Source: Gnetum montanum (lineage: Eukaryota; Streptophyta; Gnetopsida; Gnetales; Gnetaceae). From it: a DNA stretch of 64,000 bases. Location of the stretch: positions 490,297 to 554,296 of the forward strand of contig MNCI01009376.1 of assembly GCA_015680685.1 (NCBI GenBank), read 5' to 3'. The notes under the pieces were generated by a model that was not told where the DNA came from, did no database searches, and saw only the letters and a list, made by a program, of their open reading frames with translations. A program made the translations under genes and the position numbers. Below are positions 1 through 10,035 of the stretch, piece by piece; the stretch's first letter is position 1; each line of letters opens with the position of its first letter.

Positions 1-300
1 TTGCCCAATATTAAGTTAAATCCTAACATTTTCTCTATAATAATGAATTTAGTAGTGGTGGGTAATTGCTCCCCTGCTATAAAGGCTATGATGACAATGC
101 CCTTGACGATGATGCGTGACCTCTGGAAGGATTTCAAGCATGTGGTTTTTGTCAGCCTAATCTGATTTATGAGGCCTAACTTATCCATAATGGTGTATGG
201 TATAACATTTGTTGTTGCTCCGTCATCGACGTGCACTCTATGAATTTTGCATTGCTCGACATGTATGATGATGAACATGAGAGTTGTTATGATTACACCC
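1..300 (-). pseudogene. Tat-lineage gypsy aspartic protease, partial at window edge
   Basis: This is the protease part of a Ty3/gypsy polyprotein, which in a live element would process Gag and Pol inside the particle. Reading on the minus strand, the segment aligns base by base with the better kept copy at 40703-40960, whose translation has an active-site loop of the type VDDGAATNF and a C-terminal loop LILDRSWL, like plant retroelement proteases (usually DSG/DTG and ILGRPWL). Here the frame is broken by stops and the end runs off the window, so whether reverse transcriptase followed cannot be seen. It lies downstream of the gag at 1780-2215 in the same element. Identification as a protease is fairly secure through the second copy; catalytic competence is excluded by the stops. 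Confidence 0.7.
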
Positions 301-352
301 CTCTCAGGATTGATCTTAATTACTTCATTACAAAATGCTAGGAATGTGGAAC

Positions 353-895
353 CTAATTCTTGTGGTGTAGGGGTAGCATCACTAGATGGATGGAGGTCTC
401 ATTTGTAGGGATGTCCTCTGTAATAGAAATGGAGGTCAACATCCACACCAGTGCTTCACAATGGGCAGATGAGGTCTTGCTTAGGTCATACAAGCTTAAT
501 GTTATGTTCTTCTGTTTGAGTGCTTGCTTGAATTCGGCTAGTGCGTCTACAAAGTATTTGCCATCAACCATGTTTTTATTAGCCTTGACTTCTTTCATGT
601 AGCCTAATAGACAGATCTCTCATGGAGGTGACTTGGGCTTTGCTTGGTTGGCCTGCTCAAGGGCCTTAGTGCTCCTTAGTAGTTTGCTCATTATGGCCTC
701 TTTAGTTGCCTTGGCCATGGGGATCACAAACATGGGAATCAAATTTGGTGGACCTAGAGCTCTTTGGTCTTGATGTTGCCTAACCATATTGTCTATGAGA
801 TGCTCATTGGCTCTCTTGTGTTGCCACCTCGAGGGCCTACCAGTGTTTCCTGTGAGGTTGCCCCTTAGGATGGAAGGAATTGATGCATTGGCCAC
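353..895 (-). pseudogene. Tat-type pre-protease region of the gag-pro polyprotein
   Basis: Minus-strand frame between gag and protease. Two open stretches (353-598 and 620-895) lie in the same frame. The first contains LSLYDLSKTSSAHCEALVWML, matching the pattern that precedes protease in Tat/Ogre-type plant gypsy elements (a serine/leucine-rich turn, then S-x-x-H-R-x-A-L). The same segment occurs at 41100-41336 in the second copy, where the wording is almost identical. The second stretch is basic and Pro/Asn-rich, like a Gag tail. The function of this region is not established; it is a lineage marker. The assignment to Tat rests on this pattern and on the gag; a domain search would settle it. 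Confidence 0.6.
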
Positions 896-1779
896 TATTG
901 GGTTTCAGGCAAGTAAGGGGCTAGCATGTTGTCGTACTTGGATGATGAAGGGTGGCTAAATTATTATTTTTGATGTAGCTTGTGAAGGAGCCATAACTAC
1001 GAAGGATGTCGTAGGTGCTTGAGATGGCACTATAACAATGAAATGTGGTCTCGAAGCCATGGGGTCAAGGGGACCCTATGCTACCAGAGGGCATCCTGAT
1101 CACAAATGGTTGTTATGCTAGTTCTAGATCATCATCAATGTTGATTTTTATGACATATCCAGCATTGTCTGCACTTAGAGGATCATTGTATACCCTCATA
1201 GATTGGTTTTGAGGCCTAACCAAGTTAGCAGTGTTAAGTACCAACTTACCTCTATCGATCATTTTTTGTAGGTCATCTTGCAATGCTAGGAAAAAAATTG
1301 TGTTATGGTTGGACAACTGGTGGTAATGGAAACTAGTCCAACCTAAAATGCCTTGGGACCAGGGGCTCATTTGGTGTTGCTAACGTGGGATTCCTTAGTA
1401 ACTTGAAATATCTATTGTCTTTCTTGTGAGCATCCTTGGACATTTTCTTATACTGGATGCATCTAGCTTTTAATAGTTGATCTAGTAGCTCTAAAGGTTT
1501 TAATGGCAATAGGATGTACTTATAGCGGTCCTTGTGCTCAAAGCTAGACCTTGGAATAGCTTGGGTTGTGGCTACTAAGGATGTAGTCTAGTTGGTTACC
1601 CTTGTGCTAAGGTTGGTGACTTTATTATTAGCTGGGGCTCTGAGCTACCTAGCCATTGGCCTTGGGTTGGTTGCTTTGGCCTCTTTGGCCATAGTTTCCA
1701 CCATTGCATTCTACTTTCCCTTATCCTTATCCCTCATTGCATGCTTGTTTTTGTAGACCACATAGGTTGGGTCCTTGCT

Positions 1780-2215
1780 AGCTTCTGCTGCATCTTGTAT
1801 GCTCTTGGTTTGGGTGAAGGTTTGGCTTAGGGATTGTGAACCTAACTAATACAATTTTAACTTTATGAAGTTGTTGAATGTGCTCTTAAAAATGTCCAAG
1901 AGATGCACTTCGGCTATTGGCTCTTGTATTTCATTCAACGAGGCACTCCAATGCTGAATGAACTTTTGCATGGGCTCTAGGTGACCTTCCTTCACTTACA
2001 CTAGTTGGTCCAAGGTGGTCTCTAGCTTCAATTTGTATTTGAAGTGTGTTACAAATTGCTCTAAGAGGTCCTCCAAAGAGGAGATGGAGCTTCTGGGTAG
2101 TGCATGGTACCAATCTAATGCTTTGCCAATGAGTGACATGGTAAACATGCATATGATGGCATGTGTCCATGCTTGCAATAGTAAAAGCTCTAATCTAAAT
2201 GTGACTAGATGTGCA
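1780..2215 (-). pseudogene. Tat-lineage gag core (Retrotrans_gag type)
   Basis: This is the capsid-forming core of a Ty3/gypsy Gag protein. On the minus strand I read a segment with ALDWYHALPRSSISSLEDL, then EQFVTHFKYKLK, then a segment of the form KEGHLEPMQKFIQHW. This is the usual order of the plant Retrotrans_gag domain: tryptophan with SI-S-x-x-x-L, then F-x-x-x-F, then the Q/E-S-L-x-x-Y/F-I-x-R-F block. The frame is 2178-1996 in one stretch and continues beyond stops. The frame differs from that of the downstream protease region, so at least one frameshift lies between. A diverged copy is at 41740-42180. The plus-strand open frame over the same bases is a shadow. Confidence 0.72.
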
Positions 2216-3803
2216 TTGGGGTTACCCTCACCATTTTATTTAGTGAATTAAGGCAATGGGACCCTGGCTGCAAGAGTTAGAGGAGGGATTGTAGGACTTA
2301 TAGATTTATCCTAGTAGAAGTCCACCACTTTGATAGTTTTGGAGGAGGCTGCTTTGAGTCTCTTCACCTCTTTTGTTAGGCTTTGGATCATTTGGAACAC
2401 TTGTTCTAAGTTTTGAGATGTTTTAGTTAGTTGTGATGGTTGCATGATTTTCTATTGGACTAGCTGTGTGATCCATGGCTTGGTTGTGGATTATGGAATC
2501 ACAAAATGCACTTGACATGTGGGCCATGTTGTGGGGATGATGATTGGGGTAGGCAACATATACATGGGTTAGGTCAGCACCAAGGGTGCTGTCGAAATAG
2601 GAAAGATGTAGGATGCTTCGGTTGCTTGGGGCTTAGAGACGAGTCCTGCGTGGATGTATGGTTGAGCTGACATGGTTTCTATGGGTAGCGTTGGCTGAAT
2701 GGTTGGCAATGATGCCATAAAGGGCAAGCGGGGCTACTACATCATAATGTGTATGTTGTGTCTGATGCATCATTATCACAGGAATTAACTTAGGCCTGAT
2801 GGAGTAGGAAGGTGATGCAGGTGCTATGATCGTCTTAAGGAGAATAGGTGAATGAGACTACGGAAGAGCTAAACTAGGGGTTGCTAGTTGGAAGATGGTG
2901 TGGAAAGAGCCCTCATGCTTAGAGCAATCTTGGAACTCATCCTCTTATTCTTGTAGGGGCTCCTCATAGTTCATTCCTACATCACACTCACCTGCTCAGA
3001 TTAGTTGGGATAACATCCAATGGTAGGGCTCTGTGAGTGGGATGATATCGAGTGAGGAGGGGATATACTCCTATCCATTCTAATGGATTAGTTCCTAGCT
3101 TCATTTTGCTTCCATGTCCAAGAGGTCTACAAATAGCTTTCTTGAATCTTTACGCATATTGTATTTCTCATCACTTAGCACAGTGTACTCTAGGTCTTGA
3201 TTGCGTAGCCTAAGGAATTACCTTGGCTCTACCATTATGGGATTCCTAGGGTTATCAATCTTGGTCTCCTATTGGATGGGCAAGATGGAGAGTGTGCTTG
3301 GGACTAATGTTGAAGGCTATTCTGGGTTCATGGATGTAGATTAAGTTGTAAGAGGGGATTGCAAGGGTTACTAATCACGAAATATTGCTAACACCACTGA
3401 CTACGCTAACTACACTCTCTACGCTAGAGAAGCTGACTATGCTCTCTATGCCAAAAAGCTAACTATGCTATCTATGCTAGAGAGCTGACTATGCTCTCTA
3501 CGCTGGAGACAACTAAGCTCTAACTAAAAGCATCAAGACTTTGGAAGATAGTGGATATGTGTGCTTTGGGTTGCTATGCAGGGTTTCAAGGGAACTAACT
3601 ATGAGGTCCAGTCTACACCAATCGGTTAGTAGACAATGCTTGCATTGGCTTAAGATCTAGCTACTATTGCATGCGCAGTAGGTCCATAGTGGTGCTATAG
3701 TCTATGTTGGCCTAAAGCCAACAACTATGATGTAGAAAGCACATGAGACAACCACAATGAAGTCTAAAAAAGAAAATGGTTCGACACTCCTAGCACCAAA
3801 AAC
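2216..3803 (-). mobile_element. 5' leader and N-terminal gag region of the Tat-type element, copy 1
   Basis: This stretch runs from the gag core to the 5' LTR on the minus strand and aligns with 42180-43667 of the second copy. The gag N-terminal part is degraded and rich in His, Pro and Ser codons. Between about 3390 and 3530 there is a run of short imperfect repeats of the form CTGACTATGCTCTCTACGC, echoing the LTR array. The primer-binding site is expected next to the LTR: minus-strand bases at 3798-3787 read TGGTGCTAGGAG, corresponding to TGGCACTAGAGG in copy 2. I do not assign the tRNA. Confidence 0.6.
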
Positions 3804-4530
3804 TGTAGCAACTGAAAACATTATTGGCTGGAACACTGAGGTCCACAAGCACACAACCTAATCTTGAATTCACATGAGGGCTTGCTAGAGGTAGAGACAA
3901 GGTGCCTTGGATGGTTTGGCTAATAGAATAGGGACTTACTAGATGTAATGGGGATGTAGTGTGGTTAGCCATAATCTTGATGCAAAATGGTGTTAAGTGT
4001 GTAGGTGGTGTTTATGGTGTTAATGGTGTTAGAACTATTAGTGGTGTCAAGCATAGTCAAGGGTTTCAGCAAAGTGGACAGTGTTAACATATGTAGACCA
4101 TTACTTGAGCATGGTCTTAGGCACATCTATGAGGTAAAACAATGAATAATGCAAGTGCGAAAAATGCAAAGAGAGAGAGAAATGGAACATTACCCACAAT
4201 GTGGTTGAGCATAGTTAACACCAAAAGGGGTTAGAAGGTACATAATGTACAATAGGCATAGTGGACAATGTAGTCATAGCCTCAGGGATGTTTAGCTATG
4301 AAGACTGGCATTCTACTAAGGTGTTTACATCTGCTAGGTTGGCTGTTGTGGTGTACCATTGGTTGTAGTGTTCTATTGGATTGTAGGGATCAATGGTGGT
4401 CTGTAACTTTGCCTCTTCTTGGTTCACCAAAATGCCTTTTGGTTTTCTCCTAAGGGATCCTTAGATTTGCCAACTCTTCGATTTTCCCACCTAGATTTTT
4501 TTCCAACCTCAAAAGCCTTGAGGGTGTGGG

Positions 4531-4538
4531 TATTTATA
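4531..4538 (-). promoter_or_regulatory. TATA box of the Tat-type LTR
   Basis: TATAAATA on the minus strand. The same octamer or a close form sits at the matching place in both other LTR copies (38566-38573 and 44400-44407). Its position downstream of the repeat array in element direction fits a core promoter at the U3/R junction. Promoter function is inferred. Confidence 0.55.
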
Positions 4539-4740
4539 GGTATGGGGTTAGTGGAAAGTGTGGGATGGGTGCCATGTGGCGGAGGGGATGGTTGGGACTA
4601 CACTCTCCACTAGGTTGGTGGTGCTGCTATGCTATGGAGGCTGCTAGAGCCTATTCTTACTAACTATGCTTGATGATGCTCTAGACTGGGGGAGAGTGTA
4701 ATCCCACACTTTAAAGAATGCAAAAAAATGGCTATGTGTT

Positions 4741-5105
4741 GACTACACTCTCCACTAGAGGGTGACTACACTCCCATCTTGGGAAGAGCGTAGTCTTAGC
4801 ACTTAGAAAAAATTATAAAACCTTGCCTTTGTGCTGACTATGCTCTCCACTAGAGGTTAACTATGCTTTGATTTGGGGGAGAGCATAGTCTCAAAACTTT
4901 CAAAAAATTTGCAAAAATTGGCCTTCATGCTAACTACACTCTCCATGAGAGGTTGACTACACTCCAATCTGGGGGAGAGAGTAGTCTCAACACTTATAAA
5001 AATTTGCAAAAACTGGCCTTCGTGCTAACTATGCTCTCCACAAGAGGTTGACTACACTCTGATTTGGGGGAGAGCGTAGTCTCAACACTTAGCCAAAATT
5101 GCAAT
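4741..5105. repeat. 95-96 bp tandem array in LTR U3, four units
   Basis: Units begin at about 4741, 4836, 4932 and 5027. Each opens with RACTAYRCTCTCC, has a second copy of GACTACACTC, a G-rich spacer, then GAGCGTAGTC and an A-rich tail ending CTTCGTGCT. Within a unit GACTACRCTC and GAGYGTAGTC form an inverted repeat. The related LTR at 37852-39507 holds a five-unit version at about 39037-39475. Confidence 0.85.
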
Positions 5106-5256
5106 TGGGATGCCATTTTCTAGACTTGGTGGTATTTTAGCTTTATGGGGCTCATGTCACACAATTAACTGCTACTCCATCTTTCTTCTCCATGGTGCAA
5201 AAATTGATAGAATATATGATTGGTCTTTCTCTTATTTCTCTTTCTTGTATCTTTCC

Positions 5257-6800
5257 ATGGAATTAGTTGCTACCACTAAAAATGATCCTAGAGAACCTTA
5301 TACTATAATTTTCATACCTTTGCTTATGGACTTGAACCTAAGTTATAATTCCCTTACCAATAACATCCATGAATTTAATCCCTGTTTATACCTGAAGTTT
5401 TTTGAGGAGGAAAGAGTTGTGAGGACTCAAGTTAAAGGTTCTAAGAAAGGTAATGAAGGTCTCATTTAGGTCTATAGTTGGGAGGGTTCAGATGAGGTAC
5501 AAGTTTTAAATTTTATTTTATATTTTCTTATTTATTAATCTATTTTTCTTGTCAAGGCATTTATGTGATAGTGCACTATGGGTTGCAGATTGAACCAAGG
5601 GAAGGTACTAGGGAGATGACTTCAGAAAGTAATAATATGGGAGGTGATAATTTGGTGATCATTTAACTAAGCTCCAACGTTTATCCTAAATCATACCTTA
5701 TTATTATTAATATGTATGTATGTATGTATTTATTTATTTATTTTGTGCTCTTGATTGCTAATAAAAAACAACAGACAACATAAGGTCCAAGTGAAAAGAT
5801 GGTGTAAAGGCACAAAGGAAAGGAAAAGGAACAAAATATAATTTGATTATCAATTAATAAATATGGTTTAGAATACTTTCCTTTTTCCTTGTTATGATGT
5901 TATTCCATTTTTGTGCAAGTTTCCTTGGGTTGGAGGTACTTCATCTGGGAGTCAAGGAAGGATTTTTTATGCAAGCCTAATTTCGAGCAAACTTCAACCC
6001 CTCCTCCCAAATCTCCTTGTGTGTCTCTGCATGTGACTCTAATAAAGGGATCATTACCATAGGCTATTCTAACTTCTTCTTTCCCTAGATTTGTTAGCAT
6101 AACTTCTCTTATCATAATCATGAATTCTTCTTTCTCTTTAGGACAAATGGTGGTTGTTGCCAAGGAAGAACTTGTTTATCTTTAGAATCTTGATGAAAAA
6201 ATTGCAAGGAATTCAACTTACTCCATTCATGAAGAATTATACCACTTGAGGGAGTCCAAATCTTGTGACTTCAATGGAGATTATGAGTTGGTTCAGGCTA
6301 GTGCAACATCCTCCTTTCATGCTATCCCCAAGGATATTCTAGAAGTTAATAGAAACCTCAAACAACTCTTAGTAGAACTAAAGAGTACCACTTGCCTTGC
6401 TCATTATTTGTTAAATTGAAAACATATTCTCAAAATTGAGAATGATTGACTTTGCATAACTAATTCTTATTTTCTCTTTTTCTTTCTTGTTTTTATTTTT
6501 ATTATTATCTTAGCCTTAATCTTGTCTATGCAAAGAAAAGAGAAAGAATGATAGGAAGATGTGACCTAATGAATCCTTTAGGTGAGTTTGTTAGAAAATG
6601 AACCTGCAAAAGCAGATGAGGTATAGGTTGTAGCAAAGAGTGCCATCAAATATATCAGCCAACTATGCAATGGTTTGGTTAGATTTCATGTGATAATTGA
6701 TAAGAAAAATATTACCAAGAAGGAATGTGAGGCCTAGTCAATGACTATTGTTGATCTTCTCAAGGTCTTCAAACTAGATAACTGGTTTCCATCCTTCTGC
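5257..6800 (+). pseudogene. Unrecognised multi-exon pseudogene, copy 1
   Basis: I do not recognise the product. Exon 1 from ATG 5257 to a GT donor at 5497 is exactly 80 codons and contains LMDLNLSYN and EFNPCLYLKFFEEER; its only stop is a TAG near the end. A 92-base intron ends at CAG 5588, and exon 2 (from 5589) continues in phase 0 with IEPREGTREM. Later plus-strand frames look like further exons: about 5924-6417 (with stops at 6058 and in VYL*NLDEKI), then a pyrimidine-rich tract ending TTAG near 6514, and 6590-6790 (ISQLCNGLVRF, VDLLKVFKLDNW). A homologue is at 44912-45468 on the minus strand, also with an 80-codon first exon. It lies antisense to both neighbouring retroelements. Exon limits beyond exon 2 are guesses. 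The minus-strand frame at 5900-6163 is a shadow. Confidence 0.5.
5497..5588 (+). other. Predicted phase-0 intron of the unrecognised pseudogene
   Basis: GT at 5497 after GATGAG and AG at 5588 after GGGTTGC. It is AT-rich, with a T-rich stretch before the acceptor side. The matching intron in the second copy is 45228-45144 (85 bases) and joins codons in the same phase. Confidence 0.5.
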
Positions 6801-6934
6801 TTCTTTCCATATCCTTATTCTTAATGTATCCCTCATATATTTGCATATTTCTCTTCTCAATGTATCTCATCCATATATTAATATTAGAAATTAATAGTAT
6901 TCTCTCTTCCAATTTAGCTTTTGAATTGTGGTTT

Positions 6935-6946
6935 ACTCTGATACCA
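6935..6946 (-). other. Primer-binding site (initiator methionine tRNA type)
   Basis: Minus-strand TGGTATCAGAGT, one base from the usual TGGTATCAGAGC, two bases inside the end of the LTR at 6949. This is the standard plant PBS complementary to the 3' end of initiator tRNA-Met. Confidence 0.8.
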
Positions 6947-6948
6947 AA

Positions 6949-7445
6949 TGTGACATCTCATTCTTGGATGTCAATGAAATACAATCATTTCTTGCATAAA
7001 ATTGTCACATTGTGTGGAGGTAACTTGATCAGTTGTATCCCTTAGAAAATAATGACAAATGGACATGGAATTAAGTAGAAAAAAATATTGAAAATTTTTA
7101 TTCATGTTTGGTTGGTACAATGTATCACCTTTTGGGTTATCTTTCTATAACACTTAAGGCCTTAGAGGCAATCTAGCATTGCCACCATGGTTAGGCTATC
7201 TACTTGAAGGTGTGATCAGTGCCTTCTTGTCCCACTTCACCTAGCTCTTGTCACTTATCAATCATGGCTTCACAACTCCATGCTGATACAACCTCTAAGC
7301 TTGGCCTTAAATTCCATAGGTCAAACCCATTCCCAAGGGGTACTATGAATAGTCGTAACTCCTCATAATGAGGCATCCCTTCTTTCAAAGGATAATTACA
7401 TGATTAGAGTACAAGTCCACCCTTAATAAGGAATAGGACATTACA
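6949..7445 (-). repeat. Chromovirus-type 5' LTR (element C)
   Basis: A 497-bp LTR that starts TGTAATGTCC and ends GATGTCACA on the minus strand, followed by a PBS. It aligns along its length with the 3' LTR at 50729-51232 (opposite orientation) and with 54706-55145. No gag is seen after the PBS; the unrecognised pseudogene lies there instead. It sits inside the RNase H region of the older element B. Confidence 0.8.
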
Positions 7446-7708
7446 CTTATTGTTCCATCTCAATTTAGAAAGATGGTTTACAACTACATTTTTTGTCTCA
7501 TTCTTATCAATCGTTATGATATTAAGTTTCTATAATATCACCAATCATCAAATGATTTAGGAGCTCATAACTAGTTTATTCATTACAAACCTTATGCACT
7601 ATGATTAGTGTATACAAAGACTAGATATCCAAGCACATAGGACTTGAACCTCTCAAGTTCATATGCTACCATCATTAGCTTTTTTTACTGGTAGGATAGT
7701 TGAGTTTT
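7446..7708 (-). pseudogene. Gypsy RNase H fragment of element B
   Basis: RNase H removes the RNA strand during reverse transcription. Minus-strand translation just left of element A gives MMVAYELERFKSYVLGY, FVYTNHSA and, further on, NVVVNHLSKLE. These match the RNase H blocks E-L-L-A-V-V-x-A-L-E-K-F, V-x-T-D-H-x-A-L and V-A-D-H-L-S-R-L-E of Athila-like gypsy elements (in the second block N replaces the usual D). Element A interrupts the gene at 7708/19067: the reverse transcriptase of the same element resumes at 19067. The other side is cut by the LTR at 7445. So this is one fragment of a doubly interrupted, long dead element. Confidence 0.7.
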
Positions 7709-8720
7709 TATTATGATGTTCTTTGTTCAGTGGTACTTGCATTGTCAAATGTGAGAAACAATCAAGCAAAGGATTACATGAGGATAAGGTGCTAGAAGTA
7801 TGGTGAAGAACACTTAATACTAATTCTCTCTAACAAAGAAAGAAACATGATCTTTCAATCATTTAATCCTAAGAATAATCTCATTACAACATGGTGAAGA
7901 ACACTTAATACTAATTCTCTCTAACAAAGAAAGAAACATTAGCATTCAATCATTTAATCTTAAGGATAATCTCATTACAACAAATCATTAACAAACTTTA
8001 GTCCTATATTTGTAAATTCTCTAAATATCTATGTTTCTATTTTCTCTATGTATCCTCCTATCTATCATTTTGGAATTCCTTTTATAGTTCTACTTCAAAT
8101 TGGTGCAAAAAATGGCTTTAGTTAATGGTTGCAATAACTTCTAGCTAATGGTTGTGACTAGATACAAGTTGCAGCTCCCTATTTGAGGAAGAATCACTAA
8201 GTTAATCAACTATTACAAGCTATCATGATCAACAATCTTTGTCACCCATTTTCAATGGTTGAGTATTCAAATCCAAATAATCAAATAGGTGAATTAAGTA
8301 AGAAAAAATCATAATGACTATGATAGGGGTGCAAGTCATAAGAACCTGCACTAATGGATTCACTTTTTTGTTATAAATTAAATTGCGAGTGACATCTGAA
8401 GAAAACTCTAAGCTGTGGACTCATGTAGGTTGCATGAGTTTGCAGTACCTTGTGCAACTTAAATATAGCTTCTATGCTACTACCATCTCCATTTAAAGCT
8501 AACTCCACTTGCTCTTCAGTCCTCTAATGGTGAGATTTAACTCTTGAAAATCGTAGGATGTGCATTGTTTTCTTGATGAGTTGGAAACTCATTAGAACTT
8601 ATATTATGAGTTAAGATTCTAAGCTACAAGTGGCTACAGGTCACATGAACTCCTAGCTATTAAACCAAGCTTACAAAATAGAGTAACAAGATGCAAGGGG
8701 TATTAATTCATGACCTAACA
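7709..8720 (-). repeat. 3' LTR of Athila-type element A
   Basis: It aligns with 18143-19066 from the terminal TGTTATGATGTTC (here TATTATGATG) to the terminal TTAACA-type end. At 1012 bp it is about 90 bp longer than its partner because of a tandem duplication at 7800-7981. Flanking bases GTTTT (7704-7708) and GTTGT (19067-19071) are a probable 5-bp target duplication with one change. Confidence 0.85.
7800..7981. repeat. 91-bp tandem duplication private to one LTR
   Basis: Two near-identical 91-bp units (7800-7890 and 7891-7981), each starting ATGGTGAAGAACAC. The partner LTR has a single unit near 18240-18335, so the duplication arose after insertion of element A. Confidence 0.85.
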
Positions 8721-9229
8721 TAGTCCTAATTAGCTTTGTATTGTCTTGATAAAAGAGAGTAGAAGAATATGTGTGAATTAATGCAAATACAATAAATAGA
8801 GATCAAATAATAGAAATAGTTCCCTTTATCATAACATTCAAAATATACAAATAAGAGAAGGAAAAGAAGAAGTGGGAGAAAAGATGCTTAGTGCTTGAGG
8901 ATACCATGGTTGTAAATTCTAGGCCCACCAATTTACCCACCTCTTGTTAAAATAGTATAGTGGAGATCCCTCATCTTGGAAAATAGATGATGACATAGGA
9001 TCTCCGCATTGGAGACCAAATGGTATTGCCTCTTCTCCAATCTATCACAACGAGCATGGAGACACATCTTTATCTCTTACACTATGTAATGAGACCTACC
9101 TGAAGGGTGTTCAATCAGGTCATGAGTTGAGATTTAGCTTCCACCAAATCTTGATAAGCCCATACCATACCCTGCTGTTGCTATTAATGTTATGGCTACT
9201 ACTATTGCATATTGGCATAATATGCCTCC
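8721..9229. other. 3' untranslated internal region of element A
   Basis: This AT-rich stretch lies between the third frame of element A and its 3' LTR. The polypurine tract expected next to the LTR is not recognisable in what remains. No gene is seen. Confidence 0.5.
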
Positions 9230-10035
9230 CACGTAGTCCTACCTCCATCTCTTAGAATTTTTAGATCAAGGATTCACCAAACCTCCTCAAAGCATGTCTT
9301 GGGAAATTTTTGGATGTAGAAGGCACATCCCAAATTTGGAAACTTGTCCTCACCCCATGCAATAATCTCCTTGATGGACAAGGTACATGGCTAAATCCGA
9401 AAGTGCTGATACAACATTGAGATCATTAATGGGAAAGATACCTCATTGGCATCTTGGAATAACAACTCCATATTGGACAATATAATATATGGATAACTGA
9501 GAATCCAAGGATCCTTCAAATCACTCATCACTAACATACCAAAGGACATGACATGTGTGAAATGAGAGATACCTAGGATGTTCATCATGATATCCCTTGC
9601 AAGAATCCTCCTTTGAGGAGAAAGGTTCTTGTAAGGCCATCTCATATCATCCATCACTACATCAAGAAAGAGCTCTAGAAGTTAGATCTTTTGCTCTAAT
9701 GATGTCACCACAAAGTGCTATCTAGTTAGTGCTACTTGCATCTCAAGAACCTTGGTGATGAGGTCTTCATTGATGTCCTATGACCTAGTGCAAACCTAGA
9801 AAGTCCATGAAGCAGAGAAGATCCTCCGCAATGTTAGGTAGAATTAGTGAGCCTCCTTCTCATAGAATGCCTCACCTCCTGTTAAGATAAAATGTAAGTT
9901 TTGCATTGTCAAAGCTAGTACAACTAATGACTTCACTAGTTTCATCAAGGACCTGAAGTTTCTAGGTGCCCTCAATAGCATCATAGGGAACATTGCCTCC
10001 TAGAGCTCATGCTCCAAGTGCTTCATGTTCTCCAT
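9230..10035 (-). pseudogene. Third open frame of element A, downstream of pol (env-like position)
   Basis: One minus-strand frame can be followed from ATG 10035 (MENMKHLEHEL) through several stops to about 9230. The longest open part is 9657-9391 with DDMRWPYKNLSPQRR, HFTHVMSFGMLVMSDL and PWILSYPYIILSNMELLF. It lies between integrase and the 3' LTR, where Athila-lineage elements often carry an additional, sometimes envelope-like, frame. I see no clear signal peptide or convincing transmembrane segment, so an envelope role is not supported beyond position. The start at 10035 is chosen because it opens the coherent frame and is in phase with 9657. Confidence 0.45.

Larger units (their letters stand above)
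3804..5135 (-). repeat. 5' LTR of Tat-type element, copy 1 (U3 end disturbed)
   Basis: The sequence aligns along its length with 37852-39507 and 43668-44876, the two LTRs of the second Tat-type element. The low-coordinate end is TGTAGC on the plus strand, so the LTR ends in ...CA in element direction, immediately followed by the PBS-like sequence. The other end becomes unalignable around 5115-5135, where the unrelated pseudogene begins, so its last bases are uncertain. It contains a TATA box and a 95-bp tandem array. Confidence 0.75.

Noticed and set aside
2015-2251. Plus-strand frame
   Set aside because: Shadow of the minus-strand gag core.
4741-5105. CRISPR-like regular repeats
   Set aside because: Units are contiguous, with no unique spacers, and sit inside an LTR of a plant retroelement.
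5900-6163. Minus-strand 87-codon frame with KEKEEF and RDTQGDLGGG
   Set aside because: It overlaps a plus-strand frame that continues for far longer and lies on the strand of the spliced pseudogene. I could not rule it out completely.
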